A stretch of 64,000 nt of DNA. Source: Gautieria morchelliformis (taxonomy: Eukaryota; Basidiomycota; Agaricomycetes; Gomphales; Gomphaceae). The notes beneath the pieces were generated by a model that ran no database searches, was not told where the DNA came from, and saw only the letters and a list, made by a program, of their open reading frames with translations. Below are positions 1 to 10,719 of this stretch, piece after piece; within the stretch, counting starts at the first letter, position 1; every line of letters begins with the position of its first letter. Position numbers and translations under genes: made by a program. Location of the stretch: NCBI GenBank assembly GCA_015179125.1, contig WHVA01000033.1:1-64000 (forward strand), written 5' to 3'.

Positions 1-1318
1 GGATAGGGGCCCCATGAAGTCGATGCCAATCGACTGCCACGGCCTATCCGGAATGGGTAGGCTGTGTAGTAGGCCTTTGGGCCGTTGTGGTCCAGTTTTC
101 ATCATCTGTTATGTATCGAGATTTCCGCTAAGTCGGAACTTGAAAGGACAGCGGCTTCAACTTGTAGGTTCGCCCCCAATGAACTATCGTCCTAGGTATT
201 TCGAAAATGGGTCGGAAGTCAGAATGTACTGAATTGAAGGTTAGTCGGAACTTGAGGCGGAATTAAGGCGGAAGACAGAAGGCGGAGAGACTGAGGTCTT
301 GCTAGACTCGCTGTGCTAAGAACAGGAGATGGAGCGAAGGAAATCAAGTATTGAAGGTGATTATCTGCTTGCAGAATAACAGACATACATGACAGGCTTT
401 TATACAAAGAGCTGAGACAACAGGTAATGGGATAATACTAAGCAAATTCCGGGGGAAACAAAAGTCGAGTAGACAATGCGTGGGAACTAACTAATTGGGA
501 ACAATGGGACTACAAGGGGGGTTCAGGGTAAGGTAAAACAATGGCAAAGAACAAGGGGTTGGGAAAACATATCTGACAACGAAACACAAGGAGGGCCGGA
601 CATATGGTCTTGATGAACGATGAAGCGGGTCCGGTGGGTCTGAGTAATCGAGTCTAAAGAATAAGGGAATATAACAATGGGCAGAATGTCGGAAATATCG
701 GAGGGGCGGAAAGTGTTGCGGAACTGAAGGTCGGAAATCGGAAATGAACGGTCGTAACATCATCTGACACCTCGCGCACAATGTGCAGAACGCTTCTATG
801 TCTGGGCTCATGCCCGGCCACCAATATGATCTTCGAACGTAGTTCGAAGTCTTCAGATGGCCGTAGTGGCCAACTATCTAATGTGCCCGATCGATGATGA
901 TTTCGATCAGCTTCCTTCCCCCTTGAAGAACAGAGCAGGGGACGGCAATGACGTCTCTTTTGAGCTGGTTCTTAGTCCAGATCAGCCCGTCCTGGATCCC
1001 GAATCTTGGGTGCGCGTCCGGGTGGGCCATGATCTTTGTGAACATGGCGTCCCTGTGGTACACGTCTCGTAGGACCTTAGACAGGCCTACGCCTGGCTCG
1101 ACGACCTGGCGCAGGGGTGCACCATCATGTCCTGCGGCGATGACTCTGACATCATCGTCATCGTCGTCGCGTGACGCGGCGATGTTCGCAGGCTCTGGTG
1201 AGCCCTCGTTTAATGCGGCAGATTCCGTTACTCTCGCCTGTCTTCTCAGCGAGGCGTTTAGAGCGTCTTGTCGCCGCTGTTCGCAGCTCAATATACCGGT
1301 CGGTGGGCAATAACTCAC
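1..1318 (-). pseudogene. Gypsy A integrase, broken
   Basis: This is the integrase part of a Ty3/gypsy pol, read right to left. From 1318 down to about 880 is the linker after RNase H. An in-frame stop follows at about 885. The H2C2 zinc finger comes next at about 880-765 (pattern GHYGHLKTSNY..., then CTLCARC). The frame is then cut by a solo LTR (107-759) and resumes at about 106-1 with the start of the catalytic core (IDFMGPL, the first core Asp). The rest lies beyond the left edge. Integrases of this type insert element cDNA into chromosomes; this copy cannot be functional because of the stop and the LTR insertion. The assignment rests on motif order and on its position after RT and RNase H. 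Confidence 0.8.
107..759 (-). repeat. Solo LTR with 5-bp target duplication
   Basis: A 653-bp LTR begins TGTTATG and ends CGTAACA, so its tips are short inverted repeats. It is flanked by the direct repeat TCATC at 102-106 and 760-764. It interrupts the integrase of gypsy A exactly between the zinc finger and the catalytic core. The same LTR family flanks gypsy C (49615-51394), which sets the strand. No internal element sequence is present, as expected after recombination between two LTRs. Confidence 0.88.
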
Positions 1319-2083
1319 GGTCCGGGTCTAAACGCACATCTGCGTTCATGAAGACGTGGTCCGGGTGATTGTCATCACTCGTGTCATTCTCGTAGTAGCG
1401 CGACAGGCAGTCCACTACCTTGTTCTCTACACCGTCAACATGAACGGTGTTGAAATTGAACCGGGAGAGAAACTCCCACCATCTGACCTGGCGGTCAGAT
1501 AGGCTCTTCTGGGTCTCGAAGTACTCGAGCCCTTTGTGGTCTGTGACGAGGGTGAGCCTTCGCCCCAGCAGTTTGTCCTCCCATTTCATGAGAGCCTCGA
1601 GCACCACGATCGTCTCGTGCTCGTGAGTCTGGTAGTGTTGCTGAGCAACGCTGAACTTCTTTGACAAGAAGCCGGCAGGTCGACAGGTTTTCCAGTCAGG
1701 ACCTTGGCCGCAGACCGCACCGACGCCAGCTTTTGACCCGTTGGTGATCAACCAGATCGGCTCTGGGTACCTGCGTCTACTGGATGCAGGATCGGGGCCT
1801 TACAGGCCAACGCCTTAATGCTTTGCCAGCATTTGTCTAGTAGTGGAGTCCATTCGAATGGACGGTTATTACGCGCACAGCCCGATAGTGGGGTGGTATA
1901 TGCGCTAACATCTGGCATGTAGTGTGCCAGATACTGTACCAGCCCGAGGAAACGCTGGACGTCGTTGAACGTCCGTGGCCTACGCCACTTGCGGATGCAT
2001 TGCATCTTGTCCTTGTCGGCATGTACCCCTCGGCCATCGATGATATGGCCTAGACACTCCATTCGGATGGAATAGAGGTCCAC
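1158..2083 (-). pseudogene. Gypsy A RNase H and RT connection region
   Basis: The segment at 2083-1748 continues the reverse transcriptase through the thumb/connection (FLGLVQYLAHYMPDVSAY). The segment at 1751-1158 is the RNase H-like domain typical of chromodomain-type gypsy elements (GFLSKKFSVAQQHYQTHEHE, TDHKGLEYFETQKSLSDRQ, RWWEFLSRFNFN). A small deletion and frameshift at about 1750 separates the two, so the polyprotein is broken here. Its role would be degradation of template RNA during cDNA synthesis. The following linker is rich in Arg and Asp and carries no recognisable domain. Confidence 0.85.
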
Positions 2084-2806
2084 CTTTTTCTTGCTCAGAA
2101 AGAGGTGATTCTTCCTCAGTCTGTCAAAGACGATGTAGAGGTGCTCTTCATGCTCTTGTATTTAGAGCGAGAATATGAAGATGTCGTCCATGTATACATG
2201 GACGAAGCGACCTATGCAGTCGCGGAAAATGGCTGTCATCAGCCGTTGGAATGTTGATGGGGCATTACAGTCCCCCATCTGTATCACCTGGCTCCTGAAG
2301 GTGCCAAGGATCGTGGCAAAGGCAGTCTTTGCTACGTGATCCAGATGGATCCGGATCTGCTCGTATGCTTCTGACATATTGAGTTTTGTTCGATACCGAC
2401 AGCGAGCCATGTCGCTGTGGATGATATCCTTCTTCTTCGGCACACACAGCATGGGCACGGCCTGCTGCGCAACTGCCAGAATCCACCACTTTGCAGTGGT
2501 GTATCGTTCTATCTTAGCCGACAGTTCCTCTCGGAAGTGTTCGGGGCATTTCGGTAGTCGATACCGCATGTGCTTGTTGGGATCTATGAGGTTGATCTCA
2601 TGGTTGATCTCCCGTAGTGGCGGGAGTTCTAATGGAATTCCACTGACTAAGTCAGTGATTTGTTCCATCCATTCCTCGCGGAGGCGAGGAAGGTCATCAT
2701 CCATGAGGATGATGGTGGTGGTTGGCTTAGAAGCCATTAGGCGCTGTGGGCGTCTATTAGGTCCCGTGGCGCGCGGAACCGCTTTCCTCTTCCCCATCGC
2801 TTTCAC
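2084..2806 (-). pseudogene. Gypsy A reverse transcriptase
   Basis: This is the RT palm and fingers of a Ty3/gypsy element. The catalytic box reads VYMDDIFIFS near 2190-2165, and upstream motifs include FRSQVIQMGDCNAPSTFQRL. An in-frame stop occurs directly after IFIFSL (about 2162), after which the same frame continues with EHEEHLYIVFDRLRKNHLFL. The entry into the domain (LREINHEINLIDPNKHMRYR) corresponds to the usual gypsy fingers start. It follows the protease and precedes RNase H, the normal gypsy order. It is not functional in this copy because of the stop. Confidence 0.87.
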
Positions 2807-2884
2807 CGTTAGGTGAGAGCGCCTCTCCCTACGGTTGTAGGGTGAGTTTGAGGATGAGTCATCCTGTGACTCGTCCTCCTGGCT

Positions 2885-3310
2885 TCAATGAGCCAGGTTA
2901 GGCTTCGATGCCCGGGTGATCCTGCTCACCCGTGGCCCCTTGTCCTCGTTCGTCGATCCGTCGTCGTCGAACGAGACCTTGCCCGTGGGGATCACTTTGT
3001 TCCCCTTGCGGATCGTCCCTGGGCTTGAGAAGTCCAGGGTTATGCCGAATCTCCTTAGGAACGGTGTCCCTAAGATAGCGTCGTAATATTCGACATTCAC
3101 TATGTCGAAATATTCGTCGTATGTCTCACGACCAAATTTGATGGTCGTGTTCGTTCCATAGTTGATTGTGGAACGGCTGTCTATGCAGGCTAGCTGCAGC
3201 GCGATTGGCTGCTCCAGGGAGAATGTCTTCATCCCTGTAGCTCGCGTGAATTCGGGGGATAGCAGTACCCCTTTGCTGCCGCTATCTAGCAGGCAGTGGG
3301 CTTTTACGCC
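2885..3310 (-). pseudogene. Gypsy A aspartic protease
   Basis: A retropepsin-like domain reads LLDSGSKGVLLSPEFTRA at its start, with the catalytic DSG triad. It ends in the hydrophobic segment YDAILGTPFLRRFGITLDF, which corresponds to the ILG flap and C-terminal signature of gypsy proteases. It would cleave the Gag-Pol polyprotein. A stop codon just upstream (about 3323, after TLSGY) separates it from gag, so either recoding or simple decay has split gag from pol. Other nonsense changes in the element favour decay. Confidence 0.82.
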
Positions 3311-3319
3311 GTTTATTTC

Positions 3320-5158
3320 CTAGTACCCCGATAGGGTACGGTTCTCACTGCGCGGGCGCGTTGGCCGCGTCCTGTGTTTGCTTCGGTGGTGATACACCGG
3401 CTCGGCCACCTTGTCTGGCGTGACCGACATGCGTGCCGCCATGACCTTCATGGCGGTTTCGTCCTCCGGCGCGAATCTGATTGTGCTGGACCTGTAGGTG
3501 GTGTCTTCCACCTCCTCGTCCCATTCATAGTATTGGGACATCTCAGGGTCCCACTCTTCAGCGGGCGCGTCTCCATTGTCCGGAGTGTCGTTGGGTTGGG
3601 GATCACCCTCCCCCTCTTCATCAATTTGATGGAGAGAATTTTGACCAAGATCCGTCTCTGGATCTTCGGTCTCCTCTTCATGCCTCGCGGCCGCTGTCAT
3701 AATACTGGACTTAAGCCGGGGGCATTCTGCCCTCTTGTGGCCAGGTTGGCCACATTCGAAGCACGTGGTGCTGCTTTGGCCGCTGCTGGGCCGATCGTTA
3801 GGTCAGCCTGACGCCTTCGCCGGTGGGGCCGGTCGCGGGGACGACCCTGATGCTTGAGGCTGTTTAGCTTCAGGGCGGCGTCCAGCTTGTGCTGGGCGTG
3901 GGGGTGGCAGCCGTTGTCCTGTTCCGCTTCTTGAGAACAGGCTGGGCCTGGTCAGGCCTGTTTGTGTCAACGGCTTGCTCCCTGTGAGCCGGGCAGCGCT
4001 TGCCGTTGCTGCTGCACTTTCTGCGCGGCACATCCCCATGTTGTATCGGGATGCCTCCTCGATCATCCAGGCCGTCTCGAAGAGTTGCTCTATTGAGCTG
4101 CTCTCGGCATTATAGCCCTTTTTGAGGACTTCGTTGCGCAGCGCCGACACAAACCATCTCCAGAACATGTAATCGTCTGGCAGCTGTATCATACGTGCTG
4201 CGTATTTCGTGAGCTCGTTCAGCATTTCCTGAACGGCTTTCATGCCCTGCATAACCGCGTCGAATTTATTCGATGCGTGATGGTACGTCAGTGTGTGCAG
4301 GAACCTTTTTTGAAGGCCTTGCATCACAGTTTCCAGCGTCCAGCTGCGGACCTGGCGATCGAAGTGTTCTACGTTTCGAAGGCACCACTCCTGGGCTTCG
4401 CCGGTGAGGCGAGTGCCCACGTAGCTGACCTGCATGTCTATGCTGGTTGGCCCTAGGAGGCAATTCATTTTCAGCCATCGTAGGATGGCTGCCATGAAGA
4501 TTTCAAACTCTTCGAAGTCAGATCCCCTGGCATATGGCTCGGGGTGAGCCAATTTCACGCCGGCTTTCGCTAGCACAGACTTCTCCGGGTCTGTGTCCGC
4601 GGCATCTGCTAACGCCACGCGGATCATCCGTGTGATCCCATCATACAGCTCCATTGGTACGACGTCGGCCTGGTCAGGGATTCCCTGGCCTTCCGTTGGG
4701 GCCATGGATCGCTCGCGCGGCTGTGACGCCGCGCGGGGCAGGCTGTTGTATGCCCTGATGGGCCCCGGGCCCAGATCGGGCTCGGGATCGGGAGCATTTT
4801 GTGCTCTTGGTTCTGGGGGCATTTTGTGCCTGGTGTCCCCAGTCAGTCCCGCGTTGTGGATCCACAGCCTGCTGTTGTAGGCTGCACGTGCCTGCCGTGC
4901 ATCCTGTACAGCTCGCGTGAGCTGCTCGTCGGGCAGCTGAGCAGTGTGGCTGTGGGCCACTGTTTCTTCAGCGTTCTTCGCTAGTAGCTCGAGTTCCTGC
5001 GTGTGGCGGCGCGTGGCTGCGGCTTCTTTACGCTGCCAGTGTGCGACTTCGAGCTCTAAGCTCTCGGTTGTCGTTTCAGAGTCAGGCTCTGAGGCGACCT
5101 GTTCCCTAACGATCTGTTGGATCTGTTGGGTGCATTTATGCTCCTGCACCAAAATCAA
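3320..5158 (-). pseudogene. Gypsy A gag with zinc knuckle
   Basis: The N-terminal part is coiled-coil-like and Pro-rich. It is followed by a retrotransposon gag core (about 4600-4030; FEEFEIFMAAILRWLKMN, AQEWCLRNVEHF, FLHTLTYHHASNKFDAVMQG). A CCHC knuckle (CFECGQPGHKRAEC, about 3765-3725) and an acidic tail follow. An in-frame TGA at about 3807 replaces a Trp codon: the related gag of gypsy B (52173-52670) has Trp at this place (KALGWPN versus KASG-stop-PN). The protein would form the virus-like particle and package RNA. The 5' end is disrupted by the hairpin-bearing insertion at about 5130-5560, so the ATG at 5158 probably lies in inserted DNA. Confidence 0.85.
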
Positions 5159-5560
5159 GCATAATATGTTCGATTTGCTGTATGGTGTTCCAATTCTTTC
5201 TCACATTGTTCTTGTACCATGCATTCATTTCTCTGATTATTTTCGAAAATTTCCAGTCACTCCCTATCTCTCCATTTCATTCTGTTATTCCTATTTTCAC
5301 AGGCGGCTGCACCCAGCGGAGTTTGAAATGACTTCGACGCGCGAGCCCTTGGGCGCTAAAGGGCCGGGTGCATGTATATGCCTTCTGAGACAGGATTGTA
5401 CACCTCTCTCAGTGACAATAAATTCACTGAGAGAGGCGAGTAGTATTCTTTATATTTACATAGCATGTTGACTGAAAATCATGTAGTGTATTTGATTCTA
5501 GGTACTGTATTAATATCCCAGTGACAATAAATTCACTGAGAGAGTGTATTTGATTCTAGC
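5130..5560. mobile_element. Hairpin-bearing short insertion, copy 1
   Basis: About 430 bp separate two gag-like reading frames. One end has an inverted repeat, GGTGCA...TGCACC, around 5130-5152. The other end has a strong stem-loop at 5404-5437 (CTCTCTCAGTGA, an 8-base loop, then its complement), part of which recurs at 5520-5545 with the flanking TTTGATTCTAG also repeated (5489-5502 and 5549-5559). A relative in the opposite orientation with respect to its gypsy host lies at 51440-51835. A hairpin near a CTAG end would suit a non-autonomous Helitron, but the termini are not proven. Confidence 0.5.
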
Positions 5561-6501
5561 TTTCTAAGAACTCTACCGAACCTTCCCTGCCATAGCCCCT
5601 GAGTTGCTAACAGGATCGTCTTACGGCTGTCTGTTGGGGCAGCCGGTTGCTCTTGAGGTTCATTCCTGAACCTTATGTCCTGTTCGACCAGGACGGCTGG
5701 CGGCAGCATTCGCTGCTTGTCCCGCTCCTTTCGCGGGTCTTCCGCGTCGTGACTGCGTTCGTTGGCTGCGGACTGTCGCAAGCTCGGACGAGTTGTGTCG
5801 CGTTCCCCGCGTGGGCGGAGGGCTTTCTGGACGTCCTCCAGCGTGGCTGCGTCTTGCAGCCTGATCTCCTCCGCCTGGTGGAGTTCCTTGCCGATTGCCA
5901 TTAGGGCAGCGGCGGCGTTGTCAAGTTGCGATGCCAGCTGATTGTGCTTGTGGCGCGTCAGCGTGCTTCGGTGCAGCGCAGCCTGCACCTGTTTGTTCAG
6001 GGCCTCTGCCGTCTCATGGTCGATGGCGTGAGCCCTCGAGCTCTTGCGACTGGAGCTTGAGTATTCCAAGCCCTGACCATCGTTTGGGGCTCGTCTTTTT
6101 TGCCGTCGTCCCCCTTCAGGGATGATCGTCATCGCTCTACTTCGTGAGCGTCGGTTCGTGTCATGGCTTTGTGCCCGCCTCAACGTTGTTGCTCTACCGT
6201 CTGACAACGGCGAGACTTCTCTGCCCTTTCCTTTGTCTCTGGGCAGAGAGGAATGGGGGGGCGGGGCCAGCTCGTTGCCCGGCATCGTCTCTTCCTCGGC
6301 CACGCTCAACGAGACGTGGTCGGGGTTTTCCTCGTCCTCTACTGGGGGGACGAGGGCGGTGAGATCTACGATCTCTCCGTCTTCTATCGTCCTGGACTCT
6401 TGGTCCAGGGTAGCGTCAGCTGTCGTGTCGCTGGGCTGTGCCTGGGGCGTGGACCTCGAGCTCGTCGCTTGTGTCCGTCTTCGACTGCGTGGAATCATCA
6501 T
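5533..6501 (-). CDS. Gypsy A N-terminal gag-like ORF
   Basis: An open frame of 322 codons has its ATG at 6501, about 150 bases after the inner edge of the proposed 5' LTR. It has basic and Ser/Arg-rich stretches at the N-terminus (residues 1-160) and a helical, coiled-coil-like middle (residues 165-225, HNQLASQLDNAAAALMAIGK). The C-terminus runs into the insertion at about 5560. I infer that it is the amino-terminal part of the gag of element A, because it sits between the LTR and the gag core on the same strand. There is no conserved domain to prove this. Confidence 0.5.
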   Translation of the reverse strand: MMIPRSRRRTQATSSRSTPQAQPSDTTADATLDQESRTIEDGEIVDLTALVPPVEDEENPDHVSLSVAEEETMPGNELAPPPHSSLPRDKGKGREVSPLSDGRATTLRRAQSHDTNRRSRSRAMTIIPEGGRRQKRRAPNDGQGLEYSSSSRKSSRAHAIDHETAEALNKQVQAALHRSTLTRHKHNQLASQLDNAAAALMAIGKELHQAEEIRLQDAATLEDVQKALRPRGERDTTRPSLRQSAANERSHDAEDPRKERDKQRMLPPAVLVEQDIRFRNEPQEQPAAPTDSRKTILLATQGLWQGRFGRVLRKLESNTLSQ

Positions 6502-6647
6502 GCTCGCAGCCGACAGTAGAGGGTCTACTGGAGGGTCTCAACGATGTTTAGTTGTCGACGCAGTGATCTTTTTCAAGATTGCTTCGAATCCACTATCGGT
6601 TGGTCGCGTGGCGATCAACCGCAGGATAGTTCAAAAAGGTGTAAAGA

Positions 6648-6840
6648 TGTCAATCTTAGGGCCTTGTATCACAAGGGCACTGCAGAACTTGACCAATGAG
6701 TGGTATTCTGAATGCTACGTAGTGACAGGTAAGAGTAAGATGCGATGGGAACCACTGGCCGGTTCCCACGCATAAACTATACAGTGGGTCCCTAAGGGGC
6801 CCACTGGGATTATGTAATAACTATTGTACATGTAGATACA
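6648..6840 (-). repeat. Probable 5' LTR of gypsy A
   Basis: On the minus strand this stretch runs from TGTATCTACATG to ...AAGATTGACA, followed by the leader of the gag-like ORF. It holds two tight hairpins: CAGTGGG/CCCACTG around 6783-6807 and TGGGAACC/GGTTCCCA around 6748-6770. The outer edge abuts the reading frame of BDP1. The matching 3' LTR lies outside the window, so the borders are inferred from the TG...CA tips only. Confidence 0.5.
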
Positions 6841-7950
6841 TAGGTTATTTACACTTGCATCATAAAATAGTGCCGTATCTTCTTTACTCCATCGCACAAC
6901 CCTCCGCTTGGACCAGCTGCTGCTATTGGTGAATTTACTTTGATCCGATTCCTCAACGTGACTGTATGCTTCCTCTCCGAACTCTGGATCTGCTGCACGA
7001 TCTACCTGCAAACTCTCCATGTCCAGGACTATTTCACCGTTAGCGCCGATGCGCACTTGTGGCGCATAATGTGATGCCTTCAGTGACTCGGTATATGTGA
7101 AATCGTCCGGATTTTGTCCAGTGTTCTCCATAACACTTTCGTCATCTTCCCTATCAGCGGCTTCTCCTTCACCAGGTAACACAGGCTTTGGCGCTCCTTT
7201 CTTCATGCCGATACGGCCACTTTCTCGCTCATCCTCGTCCGCTTGAGCAATGGCACACGCGCGGTCCTCCCTCGCGTGCTGGCGTGCATCCGCATACTGT
7301 ATTTGACTGGATTCCCAGCGTGAACTTAATCTACCTGACCCTGGGTCATCACAGATCGCACTCATTTTCATTTGAGTGGGGTCGATGGGCTCTGGTGTTC
7401 CTTCAGGTTCGGCCCTTTCTACAGTCTCACCTCGTCTCTGCTGCTTTTTCGGGGCCACTGAAGTTTCCGAAGGCGAATCACTGGTTTCCGCGGTATCACC
7501 CATCTCAGCATTCCAAGCACGTGATTTCCTTCGCTTGGCGATTGTGCGTTTATCCTTATGGGACCTTTCTTCCACTGTTGCTTCTTCTACATTCTCGCCA
7601 ACTTTTGACGATGCCAAAGGGATAGGTGGGGCTGAAGGAGTCGGGGAGGCGTGGGATACTGTAATCAGGATACCTCGGGACCGGGATGGTTCCACAACTG
7701 GGGTCACAGTGTTTGTACGTGATGGTAGAATTGGTACGGAAGGGCTCTGCAACCTTATATTGGACGAACCTGACGCTGAAGACATGCTGAGCGTTGGAGC
7801 TATAGAATTGGTACGTTCCGGAATGCTGGCGGGCGGCGGCATGGAAGTACCAGGTTGGGCAGACGGTCTCGTATGCACATCTTGAGGTGCCACATCACTA
7901 AAAGCGCGCTGTGATGGCGTCACCAGGTCACGTATGGCACGTGCGTCCAT
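6841..7950 (-). pseudogene. BDP1: TFIIIB subunit B'' (BDP1), truncated
   Basis: The frame is a low-complexity, charged N-terminal region. It ends with the conserved block leading into the SANT/Myb domain: VRIGANGEIVLDMESLQVDR, then an acidic linker, then VVRWSKEDTALFYD. In fungi this precedes the SANT domain of Bdp1, the TFIIIB subunit needed for RNA polymerase III initiation at tRNA, 5S and U6 genes. Sequence identity stops after FYDA, where gypsy A begins, so most of the SANT domain is absent here. The expected extreme N-terminus is also not visible upstream of 7950. It could be a displaced gene fragment or one allele broken by element A. The rest of the gene, if present, would lie left of the window. 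Confidence 0.72.
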
Positions 7951-9583
7951 CCCGGGCCGTCATGTCGCCGGATGGGCATCTCCGGCATCTGGTACCATGA
8001 GCTGGCCATCACAGAGCAGGCATGGCTGCCGCATAGCCATGGTAGTGCATGCTGGCGTCCGATGTCCTGCCCATGGTAATATGTCGGCGGCATCCACATG
8101 GCAGCCCGGCTACACAATGGTATGTTTATCCTATCCTTGCTTGTACTACTAATAGGACTGACTTATAGTAATCATCACGATGGTTTCATTGTCTTCCAAC
8201 TCTGCTTCATCCACCGAGATATGATTGCATGTATTATTTATGTGTCTGCATATATTTTCCGGGGAAGTCATTTCAAACTCCGATGTTCGAAACCTCGAAG
8301 GGATGCATGTGACCCTCTGAAGTATGTACGGAACCAAACAAACAACACTTGGCACCACCACAACCTCCTTCGTTGATATCCAACTACCTGCTTCTTGTCG
8401 TCTTTGTGCTTGTTCTAGCTCTGTTTCTCCTTTTTGACCTTTTTCCGACATGCGTCACATTTCGCATCTCTTTGTCTGAGCTTGTCAGAACTTGACAAGT
8501 TCCAGACTTAGAATGGCGTAGATTGACGACTTGCTCTTGTGGAAGCCTGACTGCCGTCACTCATGGCAGATCTAAGGCTCCACTTGATTGCAATTCATCC
8601 TAGATAGTAGTGACCTGACTAGGTACACAGTAGCTGTTGCCGGTGTAGACATGTGAGTTCTTAAAGTTGCGTGTTCTGCAGTATGGGTACTACTGTACTG
8701 ACCTATCAGCGGTGACAAAGCAGGTCTTGTGGAGGGCACCGGGGAGGCGGAGGGAGAAGGAGAGGGATACAAGGTAGATGCGGCACTCCTCCATGGCAGA
8801 CTTGGGGTCACGGGAGGAGATGATGGTGAGTGGGGCCAGGGCATGGAGGTGTATGGGTGCAGGAAGGATGCAGAGGACGAGCGAGAGTTAGAGCATTGGC
8901 AGGGTGTCGAGAATGTGGAAGTGGGGCCATGCAGGAGGGGGAAATGGCGAGGGTGGTGACTGGAGGGGATGGCTGGAGGAGTATGCATAAATGATGTCGA
9001 GGAGAGGGTCTATAAAGACTCCGATGTCGATAAGTACAATGTGGAGTGTATAATTGTGGATTTTATACAATTATATGAATGCATATTTGGAACATAGCAT
9101 GTGTGCCATACCTTATATTATAATGTGCAACCAGTCTGGTATGCAGCCAGCTTTGTGTGGTGCAAGCATGTCATGGGAATGATTGTTCCATGATGGCAGC
9201 ACTTGCATCACAATGACATTCCACCTCTGGTTGGTATCTGATGATTGGCGCACATTGCACCTCTTTTAGCCCTGTTACTGATGGTCATTATCTGTTAGCA
9301 CCATGGTCAGTGAAGGTCATACCTCCGCGGTTTTAGTGATGCGGCGTAGAGGACGGCCGCCCTTTCGACTTTAGTATAGGCTTAAATTTTGGCCCGCCTT
9401 TATCTGAAAATAAGTGTTAGTATTGTACTTATTTTGAAGCTCTCAGGCCCCTACCAACGCGGGTCGACATGCTAGTAACTGTCAAGGTACACACACGGTG
9501 AAGTCCGCACTCCGACGCGGTTAGCACGTGAATCGATTCAGCTGCATACCGCAATTCGGCGAGGCTGCTTTACCACTACCGCC
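7951..9583. other. No confident gene; degraded sequence
   Basis: I find no protein I can name here. 8267-8285 shares a 19-base string with the insertion at 5130-5560 (reverse complement), suggesting old mobile DNA. 8730-8960 is a purine-rich, low-complexity stretch open in several frames. 9153-9215 forms an imperfect hairpin (arms about 28 bases), possibly a decayed MITE. 9300-9583 is presumably the PEX11 promoter and leader. Confidence 0.4.
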
Positions 9584-10719
9584 ATGTCCTCTATAGCATC
9601 TCAGGTTGTCCTCCATCCCATCGTATCACAGTCTCTCAAGTTATGGGCCACTACTGCTGGCCGTGACAAGGTAAACACTAGATGTGTTGACTCTCGAATG
9701 TCCTTCTGAAATGAGCATGCTGCTGTCCAAAACCCTTTCGGAAGACATACCCCGCCGTCCAATACTTTGCTAGGTTCCTCGCTTGGTATCTGATCCGTCG
9801 AGGAAATACTGTCCAAGGCGCACGCTGGAACAATCTTAAATCCAGTCTCGCCAGCGGGAGAAAATGTCTGCATTCAAACTAGGTTACCGACTCGATTTGC
9901 TGACCTACGTGGCGCATGTAGTAATGCGTTTGTTCAAGCCACTTGAGAACCTCCAGGCAGCGTTACGCGCTGTACAGTCCTCGAACAACTTCCTCGAACA
10001 AATTACCACTATTGGACGGCATTTGGCGTACTTTGGGTACTTGTCTTATGACATGATAGTCTGGGTAAGTCGTGTCACTCAGTCCCGCCTCTGCATGTTT
10101 CTAACCGCTGATATCCGCCACCCAGGCCCATTCCGTCTGATTTATCATGCTCACGCCTGAGCGAGCGATCAAAGTCAACAAGACTTCTCTTCGTTTCTGG
10201 CTTGTTGGGATCTTGTTCAGCATTGCGAATGGTGTTCTCAAGGTACTACACTATATGCATTCTACGTGCATTGTCCCCTGACTTCGATGTGTTAAGGCTG
10301 GACGTCTTGCAAACGAAGCCGGTGTCTTGCGCTCTCCTTCCAGCGAAAATAATTCTCTTGGAGATGATGCTGCGAAGCGGGCACGTCTCGCTGCCATTGC
10401 AACGTGAGTTCTTTGGGTGGCCTGCCCATCGAATCGCTCGAAATCCGACATTGATCTTTTGCAGCCAAAGATGGCGCATGGTGATCTTTTGCAGCCAAAG
10501 TGGCTCCACGCGCCATCAGCTTTTCATTGATACTCTCGATGTCTCGCTGCCAGCATCCGCCATTGGCCTCGTAGATCTTAATGATGGCGTTGTCGGCATT
10601 CTCGGGTTCGTGCTCTCACCTTATAAGTATTATGGACCTACAAACCATGCTCATTTGCTATCAGATTCATCTCGTCTGTCATGGCACTCGGAACCCAGTG
10701 GAACAGCGTCTCCAAGTGA
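9584..10719 (+). CDS. PEX11: Peroxisomal membrane protein PEX11
   Basis: A spliced gene encodes the PEX11 membrane-elongation factor that drives peroxisome proliferation. Exon 1 starts at the ATG at 9584 (SQVVLHPIVSQSLKLWATT) and ends at 9670 (GRDK, GT donor). The next exon gives AVQYFARFLAWYLIRRGNTV. Then comes LFKPLENLQAALRAVQSS, GRHLAYFGYLSYDMIVW, KTSLRFWLVGILFSIANG and finally FIDTLDVSLPASAIGLVDLN. The protein ends with LGTQWNSVSK and a TGA at 10717-10719. The order and the C-terminal amphipathic and membrane segments match fungal PEX11. At least five introns are needed. One intron (10404-10494) has a duplicated 3' splice site 30 bp apart, both in frame. No inactivating change was seen, so it looks functional. 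Confidence 0.88.
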
